Shown here one piece after another: positions 53,101 through 60,600 of a stretch of DNA of 64,000 bases. Source of the DNA: Apostichopus japonicus (taxonomy: Eukaryota; Echinodermata; Holothuroidea; Aspidochirotida; Stichopodidae); assembly GCF_037975245.1 (NCBI RefSeq), contig NC_092582.1, positions 12,678,577 to 12,742,576 of the forward strand, in the 5' to 3' direction. Position 1 is the stretch's first letter. Each line of letters begins with the position of its first letter. The position numbers and the translations under genes were made by a program. The notes below the pieces were generated by a model. It made no database searches and was not told where the DNA came from. It saw nothing but the letters and a program-made list of their open reading frames with translations.

Positions 53101-53377
53101 GGGTGGGGGGTGTGGGGGTTTGGTGGGGGTCGGGAAGATGGACCAGTGGAGATGAATTCTTAAATTTCTACCCGGTCCTTTATGTTAGAAATTACGTACA
53201 ATATAAATATTCTACTTTATAGGGAGTTTAACAATATAAATTAAATAATTAAACTCACAAGCTTGTAATTGGTGCCAGTTTTGCTCTTCCGGGTGTGGGA
53301 GGAGAGGTAGCCCCGAGTCCTGGCAATCTTCGGGGCCTTGGGTTATTTGTAAAGGCTGATAAATCAAAATCATCCAT
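31907..53377 (-). CDS. Very large acidic / Ser-Arg-rich / coiled-coil protein, 18 coding exons, predicted 2808 aa
   Basis: I do not recognise this protein. The exon sum is 8427 nt, an exact multiple of three, and all 17 junction phases agree. The start MDDFDLSAFTNN is in exon 1. Exon 3 (6449 nt) encodes about three quarters of the protein. It has an acidic motif DDDAILALLGDFDEEDE (about 243-259), then several IPEEI/IAEEI repeats (about 493-782), a Ser/Arg-rich domain (about 789-1015), a long Ser/Thr/Gln-rich linker, and a coiled coil from about residue 1775 to the end of the exon. The coiled coil continues through exons 4-10. Seven amplified acidic exons (11-17) follow, then a C-terminus ending SFLDDDVDDILP. 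Long coiled coil with acidic ends is typical of centrosomal or ciliary scaffolds, but that is inference. Candidates such as CEP162 or FBF1 came to mind and could not be confirmed from the sequence. Confidence 0.85.
32842..32928 (-). CDS. Unknown gene, exon 17 (array exon, most diverged 3' copy)
   Basis: 87 nt, phase 2 at both ends. It encodes QTIDDEGKEP then HREIESFTEEKRDKSDDHR. It keeps the array pattern x-T-x-D-D ... I-x-S-F-T-E-E ... D-x-H-R but is more basic. Acceptor TTTCCCAG, donor CACAG|GTTAGC. Confidence 0.82.
33143..33235 (-). CDS. Unknown gene, exon 16 (array exon)
   Basis: 93 nt, phase 2-2. It encodes PTNDDEVEVFRNIQNFTEEE and a variant end TKTEPVDQR instead of QSDGHR. Donor CAGAG|GTTGGT. 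Confidence 0.85.
33397..33486 (-). CDS. Unknown gene, exon 15 (array exon)
   Basis: 90 nt, phase 2-2. It encodes QTNDDEVEVFQMDIQSFTED followed by EEEVQSDGHR. It has one more residue than exons 13 and 14 (MD for N). Donor CACAG|GTTAGT. Confidence 0.87.
33643..33729 (-). CDS. Unknown gene, exon 14 (array exon)
   Basis: 87 nt, phase 2-2. It encodes QANDDEVEVIRNIQSFTEEE followed by EEFQSDGHR. Flanking intron sequence is also duplicated with exon 13 and exon 15. Confidence 0.87.
33900..33986 (-). CDS. Unknown gene, exon 13 (array exon)
   Basis: 87 nt, phase 2-2. It encodes PTNDDQVEVFQNIQSFTEEE followed by EEAQSDGHR. Donor CACAG|GTTAGT. Confidence 0.87.
34184..34270 (-). CDS. Unknown gene, exon 12 (array exon, diverged)
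   Basis: 87 nt, phase 2-2. It encodes GTKDDDEEEEELQLDTQSIT followed by MEEDSNNHR. It shares the DD-E core, the hydrophobic-Q-S motif and the H-R end with the other copies. Confidence 0.83.
34868..34945 (-). CDS. Unknown gene, exon 11 (array exon, most 5')
   Basis: 78 nt, phase 2-2. It encodes EIIDDTEELQMDIHSLKVEE followed by KSDYHR. It is the shortest array member. Donor CACAG|GTTAGT and acceptor AATTCACAG. Confidence 0.82.
35620..35697 (-). CDS. Unknown gene, exon 10
   Basis: 78 nt, phase 2-2. The acceptor TATAATCCAG is followed by AAQKVERNCFQREMWDLKQK, then ESDGE and a split Arg. It is a charged helical peptide. Donor GAAAG|GTAATT. Confidence 0.78.
36874..36939 (-). CDS. Unknown gene, exon 9
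   Basis: 66 nt, phase 2-2. It encodes KSEARDRLQVKDVQRTKQNK followed by P and a split Gln, between ACCTTACAG and CCACA|GTAAGT. It is a strongly basic helix. Confidence 0.8.
36958..37175. repeat. Dispersed repeat, relative of 58545-58760
   Basis: The second copy of the family, located next to exon 9 of the 18-exon gene, in the intron between exons 8 and 9. The short open frame read through it is not conserved in the other copy. Confidence 0.5.
37809..37886 (-). CDS. Unknown gene, exon 8
   Basis: 78 nt, phase 2-2. It encodes KPLEIKIQDLQKLVEDLQKK followed by ELDQK, with a clear heptad pattern. The acceptor TTTCTTTCTCCAG is strong. The donor AAACG|GTTGGT is weak, but it is the only nearby GT that keeps phase with exon 9. 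Confidence 0.75.
38331..38419 (-). CDS. Unknown gene, exon 7
   Basis: 89 nt, phase 0 to 2. It encodes NEIRSRVRREYRKKWQEKKS followed by ALAKDFASE and a split Arg. It is very basic. Acceptor ATCTTCTTTCAG, donor GAGAG|GTAACT. Confidence 0.82.
38957..39780 (-). mobile_element. 5'-truncated non-LTR retrotransposon (LINE)
   Basis: A minus-strand open frame at 39745-39359 encodes the C-terminal part of a reverse transcriptase (VYIEHKLKWCEHITTVCKKV; LPQHILKILYQTLVQPHITY; ...RAVRHITHAKPRDHTNPLF). About 400 bp of 3' UTR follows, then a simple tail ending in repeated 'aaatcaaatcaa' near 38957-38985. The catalytic palm motifs are missing, so the copy is 5' truncated and inactive. It sits in the intron between exons 6 and 7, in the same orientation as the host gene. 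Confidence 0.75.
39900..40181 (+). mobile_element. Retrotransposon 3' end abutting exon 6
   Basis: The plus strand ends in 'aagcgctttgagcagctatg...gcgctctataagtattactt' followed by a short (TTATTAC) tail. This structure is typical of the 3' ends of invertebrate LINE/SINE families, where a GCGCTTTGAGC stem precedes (ATT)n. The tail ends at 40181, at the exon 6 splice donor. The left limit is uncertain. No coding part was seen. Confidence 0.55.
40183..40381 (-). CDS. Unknown gene, exon 6
   Basis: 199 nt, phase 2 to 0. The acceptor TTTTGGTCCCAG precedes 40381. The peptide ITSLKYEIKVLKKYLAKKIG then continues as a basic coiled coil and ends in an acidic Ser-rich tail (SSDSEEVEVLETTD). The donor AGAC|GTAGTA at 40182 is the one that matches the phase-0 start of exon 7. 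Its GT falls in the transposon tail. Confidence 0.8.
41155..41404 (-). CDS. Unknown gene, exon 5
   Basis: 250 nt, phase 1 to 2. It encodes DGGFIKQEKAYQSKLSQMQT and then a regular coiled coil to TDTSEDQQE. The donor GAAAT|GTAATT interrupts an ATG whose next in-frame triplet would be a stop, so the splice is needed to continue the protein. Confidence 0.85.
42287..42703. mobile_element. hAT-like non-autonomous DNA transposon, 401 bp
   Basis: The element 42295-42695 has terminal inverted repeats CAGTGGCGGAGC and GCTCCGCCACTG. It is flanked by 8-bp direct repeats, aatcaagg (42287-42294) and catcaagg (42696-42703), with one mismatch. An 8-bp target duplication and CAG(T/G)GGC-type ends are characteristic of hAT elements. 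There is no transposase frame. It is intronic, between exons 4 and 5. Confidence 0.8.
42785..42943 (+). other. Orphan coding-like open frame, 52 codons
   Basis: The frame starts MRQEDGKEEESILKSVVEDQ and ends SLNSLRATLVGS before TGA. It has a charged, helical, non-repetitive composition unlike the AT-rich intron around it. It lies antisense inside the intron between exons 4 and 5, next to the hAT element. It might be an exon captured from another gene, a small nested gene or chance. I do not recognise it. Confidence 0.25.
43534..43729 (-). CDS. Unknown gene, exon 4
   Basis: 196 nt, phase 0 to 1. It encodes KSTLQELVEKQSSELISVRF and a coiled coil ending KNKDGKSGNG. The donor AATG|GTAAGA is chosen. 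CAG|GTAATG six bases upstream also keeps phase and would remove two residues, so NAGNAG-like donor wobble is possible. Confidence 0.85.
44462..50910 (-). CDS. Unknown gene, exon 3: giant 6449-nt exon
   Basis: The acceptor ATTATTAG precedes 50910. An AG nine bases upstream (TTTTTCAG, exon start 50920) breaks phase and would lead into a different frame. The peptide enters at FICNSSIGSWSGSLLSSHAA. In order it contains basic/Ser-rich linkers, the acidic DAILALLGDFDEEDE, IPEEI/IAEEI repeats (48760-49625), a Ser/Arg domain with many SRS/SGS units and GH spacers (48060-48740), about 700 residues of Ser/Thr/Asn/Gln-rich linker, and a regular coiled coil (44462-45780) ending AYSMSE. Donor GAG|GTAAGG at 44462, phase 0. 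The antisense frames over 48.0-48.8 kb reflect the Ser-codon repeats. Confidence 0.92.
52004..52077 (-). CDS. Unknown gene, exon 2
   Basis: 74 nt, phase 2 to 1. It encodes ANAPKLGPITKQTSPRSTGS followed by FSSP, then a split Asp completed by exon 3. Acceptor CTTTTTAG, donor ACCAG|GTATTA. Short Pro/Ser-rich peptide. Confidence 0.82.
52172..52433 (+). mobile_element. tRNA-derived SINE, full-length-like copy
   Basis: The 5' part has a pol III A box TAGTCTAGTGG (52188-52198) and a B box GGTTCGATTCC (52231-52241) at tRNA-like spacing. A unique body follows ('cttcggtcagcttgcgag', 'gcgagttcctgcttgcggga') and a (CATA)n tail. The same body without the tRNA head recurs at 58372-58516, and a tail piece at 62311-62352. 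It sits in the intron between exons 1 and 2 of the 18-exon gene, opposite in strand. An active tRNA gene is unlikely, because no acceptor stem closes. Confidence 0.85.
53259..53377 (-). CDS. Unknown gene, exon 1 coding part (start codon)
   Basis: The acceptor CCTTCTTCAG is followed by one base and then ATG (53377-53375), so the start codon lies at the very 5' edge of a spliced exon and a non-coding exon must precede it. It encodes MDDFDLSAFTNNPRPRRLPG and PTPGRAKLAPITS, ending phase 2 before GTGAGT. An acidic-hydrophobic start followed by a Pro/Arg linker fits a disordered N-terminus. Confidence 0.82.
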
Positions 53378-53378
53378 T

Positions 53379-55284
53379 CTGAAGAAGGAATAAAACACAA
53401 AATATCCTGCCAGTGATATACAGCCATCGAGAAGTTGCAACCATGGTGATTTGATAAATAGAGCAAGGTTTTAAATGTATTTTGAATTGTAAGGTTATTA
53501 TATTAATATGACTACCTTGCTTTTAACTAAAATTCTCTTTGTAGTCATAAAAACAAGACCCATGCATTTATCAAATGTATAAAGATTTTCTGGAAATAAA
53601 GGTTATGTTACAATTTTTGGGGAAGAAACTACTAATTTCTATTTATTCATATTTATTCTATTTATTCATTTTATTCCTATTCATATTTATTCATATTTAT
53701 AAATTCATATTTATGTGAAAAAACAAATAAATGAATGAATGAATGAAATGAATGAATTTCAAGTTTCAATGAGTAACTGATGGAATAACATAAAACTGAC
53801 GCAGTGGGAAATTGTCGACAATGTCACTCATTGAATCATCCTTCCTGATATTCTGCCAGCTCAGACTCAATTCTAACACTACAACCCATTATAGTTGTAA
53901 CACAGGTACCTCCAACAACCCTGGACATCCCACCCCCCCCCCCTTCCCACTACTGAAGACACTGTCTTACTGTCACTAACCTCTCGGGGATCACATATGC
54001 AATCACATCTACCAACAGCCATTCCATCACATAATGCAAGTGCCATTACCCCACCCCATCATAGCCTCTATCACATTTAGCCCTTGCTTACCCTATCTAC
54101 TGTTCCTGTCACACCTGTTTAAACATGCACAGGTACTAAACATCTTGTTATTTACTGCTCACATCGGAGGCACAATATTTCATCCATCACACAACCCTAC
54201 CCTACCAGTATCACCATCTAATGAATCACACATAGCTTCCGAGAACCCCTTCCACCATGCCTGCCTCCCTCTCTCCTCACAACCAGTGTAAATGCCCAAC
54301 ATTCCAATAACACCATCCATTCCTCTAACATTATATGCCACATCTCCCAATGACCCTTACCTTGACAAACACACCCCTTGTACTACTGTACAGTTCCCAC
54401 TACCGTTCAGTTTTAATCATGTACATGAACACCCTCCCCAACCCAACATTGCCCCCATCATAACTACCAAACCATATCCATACATCCCAGCAACTCTGCC
54501 TTTCCCCTGCTGTCTTAATTCAGCACCATCCCTTTATAGATCCTGCAAATCTCTGTATGACACCCCAAAATATAACCTCTCCCACATACCCCATACCCTC
54601 CCAAAACTTCCTATAACATTCATATCACCTTCCCCCACCCCTAAGTCCCTGGCCAAAAACGTATAGCTATTTTAGCATCCAATTACTACTGAGAGCTTCA
54701 TCACGTGAATGTTTTGGTATTTTAAGGTAATAAAAGGTGGCCGAAATAAAAGTTGATTGTTCTTTGGCGCACTAAGGCCAAATCATTTATTGACGTAGTT
54801 ACGAATAAAACATTTTGCGTGGGTAAAACATTAATTGCTGCGTATTTAGACAGCCGTGCACAATGTATATACACCTACAAGCTTGACCAAAGCGGAGATT
54901 TGTTAGGGCGTCTTAACGCAATAGATATCTTTGACAATCATACGCCCACCACCAGACAAGAGCAGAAATCTTTTATATCCCGTGGGCGCTAGATACTTGA
55001 CTTTTTCACTAAAAGAGATGGCGATATGTACATAATGTGTCGTGTTTGAAAAAGACCAACCAAGGCAGCCGAATGCGCACGCTTATACGCGCAAGTTGAT
55101 TTCCGCTATGATAGTGTCTACGAACGCTCTGCAAGCAATCATACTATTAAATACGTACATGTATCGGCGCGCCCGTGGGCTTGCTTGACCTATATTGGCA
55201 TGTTGGAAGTGTGGAGATGCGCGTATTCACATAGCACACTCGGCGATAAAGTCGTACACTTCCCGGCGTATTTGTCGCGCGCCC
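53379..55284 (-). other. 5' UTR intron of the 18-exon gene
   Basis: It contains an imperfect inverted simple repeat (53640-53757: ATTCATATTTATT-type units opposite AATGAATG units) and a long tract very poor in G on the plus strand (about 53880-54665). The open frames 54034-54291 and 54292-54666 come from that composition and show no domain. From about 54.9 kb rightwards CpG dinucleotides become common. Confidence 0.45.
53640..53757. repeat. Simple-repeat hairpin, (ATTCATATTT)n against (AATGAATG)n
   Basis: The left half is built of 'attcatatttatt' units and the right half of 'aaataaatgaatgaatgaatg', so the two can pair over some tens of bases around a short centre near 53710. Confidence 0.6.
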
Positions 55285-55290
55285 ACTTAC

Positions 55291-55361
55291 GAACGTAACA
55301 ATAGACAACTGACACTGGAAAGTAGCTGATTTTGCGATGTGACGTCACCTGATACTATTGG
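55291..55361 (-). promoter_or_regulatory. Candidate promoter and first non-coding exon of the 18-exon gene
   Basis: Read on the minus strand, CCAAT (55361-55357) is followed ten bases later by a palindromic CRE TGACGTCA (55347-55340) and then by a strong splice donor, GTTC|GTAAGTG (GT at 55290-55289), about 50 bases further on. An exon ending at 55291 could splice to the acceptor at 53379. CpG content is raised here relative to the rest of the window. The transcription start itself cannot be placed. Confidence 0.45.
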
Positions 55362-56137
55362 CCTATCAAGCATACCGTGAATTATGTTCTTTATCTCTTA
55401 AAAATGCCATACTGGTTCAATATTGTTACAATAATACATTATAATATCATACATCCAAATTCAATCACACACCTGTAGGCGTACATTGTAGCGCTGAATA
55501 AAATTTTCATTTGACTTCACTCAACTAAAAGCAATATATGACGACCGAGTTTTCTCATAATGATAACCACTGGATGTCTGGCTCCGTAGAATTGGGCTTG
55601 TTTATTATTATTTTACTCCATACTGAACTCTCTTTTAAATATCATTATTATACCCAGCCCAACAATCGACCTGTACTGAAAAGACCTATTTTTTGCTTCG
55701 GCGTGATATACGCCCAATCAAGTACTCTAAATGTTAGAGACAATCTCAATTTCAATTACTCACAAGCATCGTTGCAAAGTTTTTTTTTATAAAGTGAATG
55801 AGCAAGCAATGTAATAAAGTTTGATTTGGGAGAAAGTAAGCAGCTATATCTGCATTAATGGTTTCCATACGAAATATGAAGAGAGCAAAGCCAATTTATG
55901 TGCATTTTTATACTGTAAAGAACGTGGAAATAAAGCTGTCGGACCAGTAACACATATTCTTAGAAAGATAACCATTATTTTGATCTTTATTAATAATCAG
56001 ATTGAAACTTACTGCTTTGCGTTCCTTTTTCGCTTCAATATCCGTTCACGTCGTGCGACTATGTAACTTCCTTTGTCACTGTCGTTATCAACAAGACGCA
56101 AATTGTTGTCATCCTTGTTGGGCGTACAAACTTCTAA

Positions 56138-56224
56138 CCAATCAGAAATGCATATTAATGTCATGTGACGCAAAGTGAGTATGACGTCAACAGTATGCTG
56201 TGAGCGTAGTGACCGTTGACGTCA
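56138..56224 (+). promoter_or_regulatory. Candidate promoter with CCAAT and two CREs for the right-hand gene
   Basis: CCAATCAG (56138), a USF-like CATGTGAC (56163), and two full CREs, TGACGTCA at 56182-56189 and 56217-56224, lie within 87 bp. CpG dinucleotides and GCGCGCGC follow at 56280-56312. The orientation relative to the donor at 56458 fits a start between about 56230 and 56330. Confidence 0.5.
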
Positions 56225-56457
56225 CAGACCTGTCTTATTCGCTCTTTGGTTGGTTAATCAGTTCAAAAATGGCAGCAGGTCGCGCAAATGTCGATTACTT
56301 CGGGCGCGCGCATAATCAACGTTGGCCCGTTTGAAATGTGGACGTGGTTCAGTTTAAAAGGTATTAAATATTTGCAATACAAATTTTAATAGACTACGGC
56401 AAGAAGCTTATAGGGAAAATAACCATTGATAAAAAAAGGGACAGGAAATAAGAGCTG
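56225..56457 (+). other. Probable 5' non-coding exon of the right-hand gene, with uORF
   Basis: A strong donor GAGCTG|GTAAGT at 56458 would end this exon, which splices to 57587. A weaker donor (AAAAG|GTATTA) lies at 56360-56361. An upstream frame, ATG at 56269-56271 in good context (A at -3, G at +4), encodes MAAGRANVDYFGRAHNQRWP then V and stops at 56332-56334, ahead of the main start. Confidence 0.4.
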
Positions 56458-57606
56458 GTAAGTCTCAAATCATATACCATAATTATTATTTCATCAAATC
56501 ATACCATGATCACGCGAACAACTATAACGTTCACACTAATCAGTGGCCTAACGTTAGTCCTTGCCTAGAATAGATGTAGCAAGACATTTACATACACTTA
56601 CTGTGTATGATGAATCTATGTAGGCCTAGGGACCTACTATAGCCTAGGCTAACAAAATAAATACTAAGCTGATGGTAGACTATCTTAGGCCTAGACCGAA
56701 CCTATACGTTTTGATCAACGTGGAACGTGACAATAGTGTTATGTAATAATAGCAAGGTTTAGTACATCATATGGTTTATACTTTCAGATGCGGTTGTGCA
56801 TTTCTTTCTTCTCCAAACCCAATAAAATTTTCCCTTAAAATACCATTACCAGCATTGAAAAAAGATCACAATTACATCTCTTGTATTTGATTTGAATTGG
56901 ATGACCTTAACTGCGTACTACTATTCTATGTATTTATGCAAATATAATAAATGCATTAAAAAAGGTCGGGAATTGAAAATTTATTTTCTTTTCATTCTTT
57001 ACTTTGAAGCAAATAACACTATGTCTAACTGATAATGTAAGCTAATGCACAATAAGTTCAGCCTATACTTCTACTTGATAGTGATGATTGGGACATCAGC
57101 TATAACTACAGCTTTGCAAACATATTTTGACTTTACTTTTGTCAAAAATACTTGTATTCTTGCTAGCACACTGCAAGGTTTGACTCTATCTTGTTGCTGT
57201 GGTAAAATCTTGAAATTTTCTTGAAAGTGTTCCCTTCCACTATACTTGGGAAGATTAAAGATAACGTCAATTAAGCTCAATATTACTGTTTATGGTTATG
57301 GAATAATTACTTTGATATAAAGGAAAGAAAACATTGGCAATATATATATGCATTGAATCAACCTTATAATACCTAGGTAAACAAAATACTTTCATTCGTA
57401 TATGATTAAATTATTTCAGTAGTAACTATTTTTCCCTTTAGGCCTTCTAGTCAGATTGAGTTAAGACTTATATTTGAGTTGCTATAATTTTATATGTGGA
57501 CTTTGTCAACCCACATGTTGCTGATGTTGCTTTTTCATAAATAAGATCTTTCCTTGTCACATATACCATGCTCTGTTCTCCTACAGTAATTCCATCTAGA
57601 TAGAAA

Positions 57607-57683
57607 ATGACATCCAAAATTTCCCAAGAGGAATACCAAAAGCTTATGAAGGCACTACATGCACGAAGGATCTCAACTGCAAA
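57607..57683 (+). CDS. Right-hand gene, coding exon 1
   Basis: The exon starts at 57587 after TCTCCTACAG. ATG is at 57607-57609 and an in-frame TAG stands two codons upstream (57601-57603), which fixes this as the first possible start in the exon. It encodes MTSKISQEEYQKLMKALHAR then RISTA plus a split Lys. Donor AA|GTGAGT. Confidence 0.82.
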
Positions 57684-60600
57684 GTGAGTAAATATCCTTT
57701 ACTTTTACTCAATGAGATGTAATAATCATCAAAGAAAATAGTTGTTTACCAGGTGTGTATATTTCTGCATGCGGAAAGTATCACTTCAATTTGTGTTTAT
57801 ATTACATTCATGCCACCAGTAATTTCAATAAATAGCATTAAAAGTTTTTAAAGAAGATAGTGAGGCAGACATAGTTTTGTTGGTAAAGTGCATTGTGAAA
57901 TCAACCAAAGTACATTTGAATATATCCCGACTGGTTGATTAAGGTTATATAGCTCTGTCTTTTTGGTCATTTTGTGGAAAGCTGTTGTTTGGACAGACTT
58001 AATAACTATTGGCAGTGTCTCTCTTTCAGGCCTAACACCACAATGGCTAATGTACATGATAGTTCATCCTCTGGTAGAACTGTAGATTTAACTGGACACC
58101 AAGACAGGCATCAATATAAACTACGTAAGTTAGAGATAGTGCAACTCCTTTTCATGCAGGTTACATCTATGATCATATGAAGGTACTGAATATATATAAT
58201 GGAGACTGATTGCATCATACAGTAGGTAGTTTATATGCTTCCTAAGCAAAGTTTATTTATTATTAGCATATATATATAACACTGTTTGAAATGAAGTCGT
58301 ATGGCACAATTATGCAATACCATTGAAGCATCTTTGAAAAGGTCAAATGTCATTTCTGGAAGAGATATCGACAGAGTTGTTGACAATTAACAATTCATAA
58401 TCATGGACGTTAAATATGAATGTGAGAGACTGACTTCGGTCAGCTTGCGGCTCTGATAAGCCAATTAGGCTTCTTTGCGAGTTCCTGCTTGCAGGAGGAT
58501 CTATTATACATACATATTGGTAGTGTTTCTGGACATGTACGCAGGGAATAATTTAGTGTTCAAATTTAATGGTAGCATTGAAGGCTCTGAATTTTGTCTC
58601 ACATAGAATACTATGGGTACTGTGTGCAAAACCTGCTACACATTGTTGCACTTGAATAGCAATTTGCCGATTTTGCATATTAAACATTTTGCGATACAAT
58701 ACCTTATAAATTAGTCCCTGGTTAGTCTTTCAATGAGATAGCCTAGACAGCATACTATTTACTATCAGAACTGCTACTGTGAGGCATTGTTTCCATATGT
58801 GGATTGTGCAGTAAGACAACAAGTACATTAAAGTGAAGAAGAAAGACTAAATAATAACAATTCAAAGCTATACAGTTATGTTTAACATTATCTCACAGGA
58901 CATTACCTGATTGGATACACATCCTCCTGGTTCCACCTACAAGTGAATTGTAGGTTTTTTGGCAATGTTATATATATATTTCTTCTTTACTTAGTTTGTT
59001 TGATAATTTGGTCTTTTAATTCATAGCACTGCTGCATGATGATGGGGATGACTCTGATTCAGGCTACACCAACAGCATCTCCCAGCCACCTTCATCATCA
59101 AACCTGATGTCCTCTGGTACATCTGTGGAAAGTACCACCAACACTGCTGCTGTCTATGCCAACAAGGATGCATTAAGTCCATCCATAGAACCTGTGAACC
59201 AATCAGAGAAAGATGCAGCTATGACCACAACTGCATCATCAGACATGCCACAAGAGAAAGTTCACCCTGTTGGGCTGAGTTCTCGTAACAAGGAGGGATC
59301 GAGTGACACTTGTTCAGAAGCAACACGACTTGAGCCAGTTGAGAGCGACATTGTTTACACAACGCCTTCAAAGTTACTGCAGAAAATAGATAATAGGGAG
59401 ATTGTGAACAGTACCAGTGGAGTTGGTTCTTTTCAAAGTTTCACTTCCCCTTCAGTTTTGATTAAATCAGGTTTGTCAGATTCAGAAAACTGTCTACGAT
59501 TGGTTCATCAGAATCAAGAAACAAGAGATATGACTGAGCAACCAGAAGGAGTAAGAGAAGCAATTGAGCAACCAGGAGGAGTAAGAGAAGCAATTGAGCA
59601 ACCAGGAGGAGTAAGAGAAACAATTGAGCAACCAGATGGGCTAAGAGAAGCAATTGAGCAACCACAAGGTGTAAGAGAAGCAATTGAGCAACCAGGAGGG
59701 GTAAGAGAAACAATCGAGCAACCAGGAGGGGTAAGAGAAACAATTGAGCAACCAGGAGGGGTAGGGTCATTTGAGAGTTTCACAGTACCTTCACAATTGT
59801 TACTGATGATGCAAGATGATGCAGATACTCAGAATGCCTTACCTTCTGGTGAAGTTACAGAAAGCAATTTAGAGGAAAGACAGATGACAGAGCAAGGAAA
59901 GGGTAGTGTCGGATCATCTAACAGCTTCACAGCACCATCAAAACTGTTACTGATGACACAAAGTGACATTACAGCAGCTAACAGTGAGTTGTTACCATCA
60001 TCCCAGTTACATGGAGAAAAAAGATGTGATAATGCTCAGAACCATAGGCTCAGCTCTGGTCATATTGCTACTCCATTACCACGCAAGGGACAACTTGCAA
60101 AGATGATGCAGGCTGATGTGGAGTTTGGTACTGTTTCAAGTGAAGAGGATGATGACAATTCAACCATTGGAGGAGCAACGGCTTACCCAGAGAGCAGTGC
60201 CGTTGACAAGCTAGAGAAACAGTCTCCAGATGCAGCTTTCTTTGAATATTCCACTCCTTCATATCTGCTGCTCAGAAAAGAACAGAGATTGAGGGCGGAG
60301 GCTACTGGAGGCGTAGGCTCCTTTCAGAGCTTTACGACCCCTTCCGAACTGTTTATGGGTAAAGAATCGCTTTGCTTTCCATCCGCCATGGATCGTGTAG
60401 ACAGCATTACCAGCGCGCATCCAGAGGTGTGTCCGTTCAAGTCTAGCACAGAGCAGTTCCACCTCGACAGCGCTCCCTCCGAGCTACTGAAGCTGAAGAC
60501 AGAGCTGATCATCAGTGAACGGATCGCTAGTGCAAAGTCCTTGCACCGACAGAGTCAAAGTCACGCCATAGGAGAAGAAGACTACATCAGAGAGGAGCAA

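Larger units (their letters stand above)
58125..59026 (+). other. Intron with SINE fragment and dispersed repeat
   Basis: It contains a 5'-truncated SINE (58372-58516) and, directly after it, a segment (about 58545-58760) that resembles 36958-37175. No coding exon is visible. Confidence 0.6.

Noticed and set aside
54034-54666. Two adjoining open frames rich in Pro, Thr, Ser and His
   Set aside because: They follow from the G-poor composition of the tract, lack domains and lie antisense in a probable 5' UTR intron.
59462-59783. Antisense leucine-rich and Pro/Gly/Cys-rich open frames
   Set aside because: Shadows of the 30-bp coding minisatellite on the plus strand.
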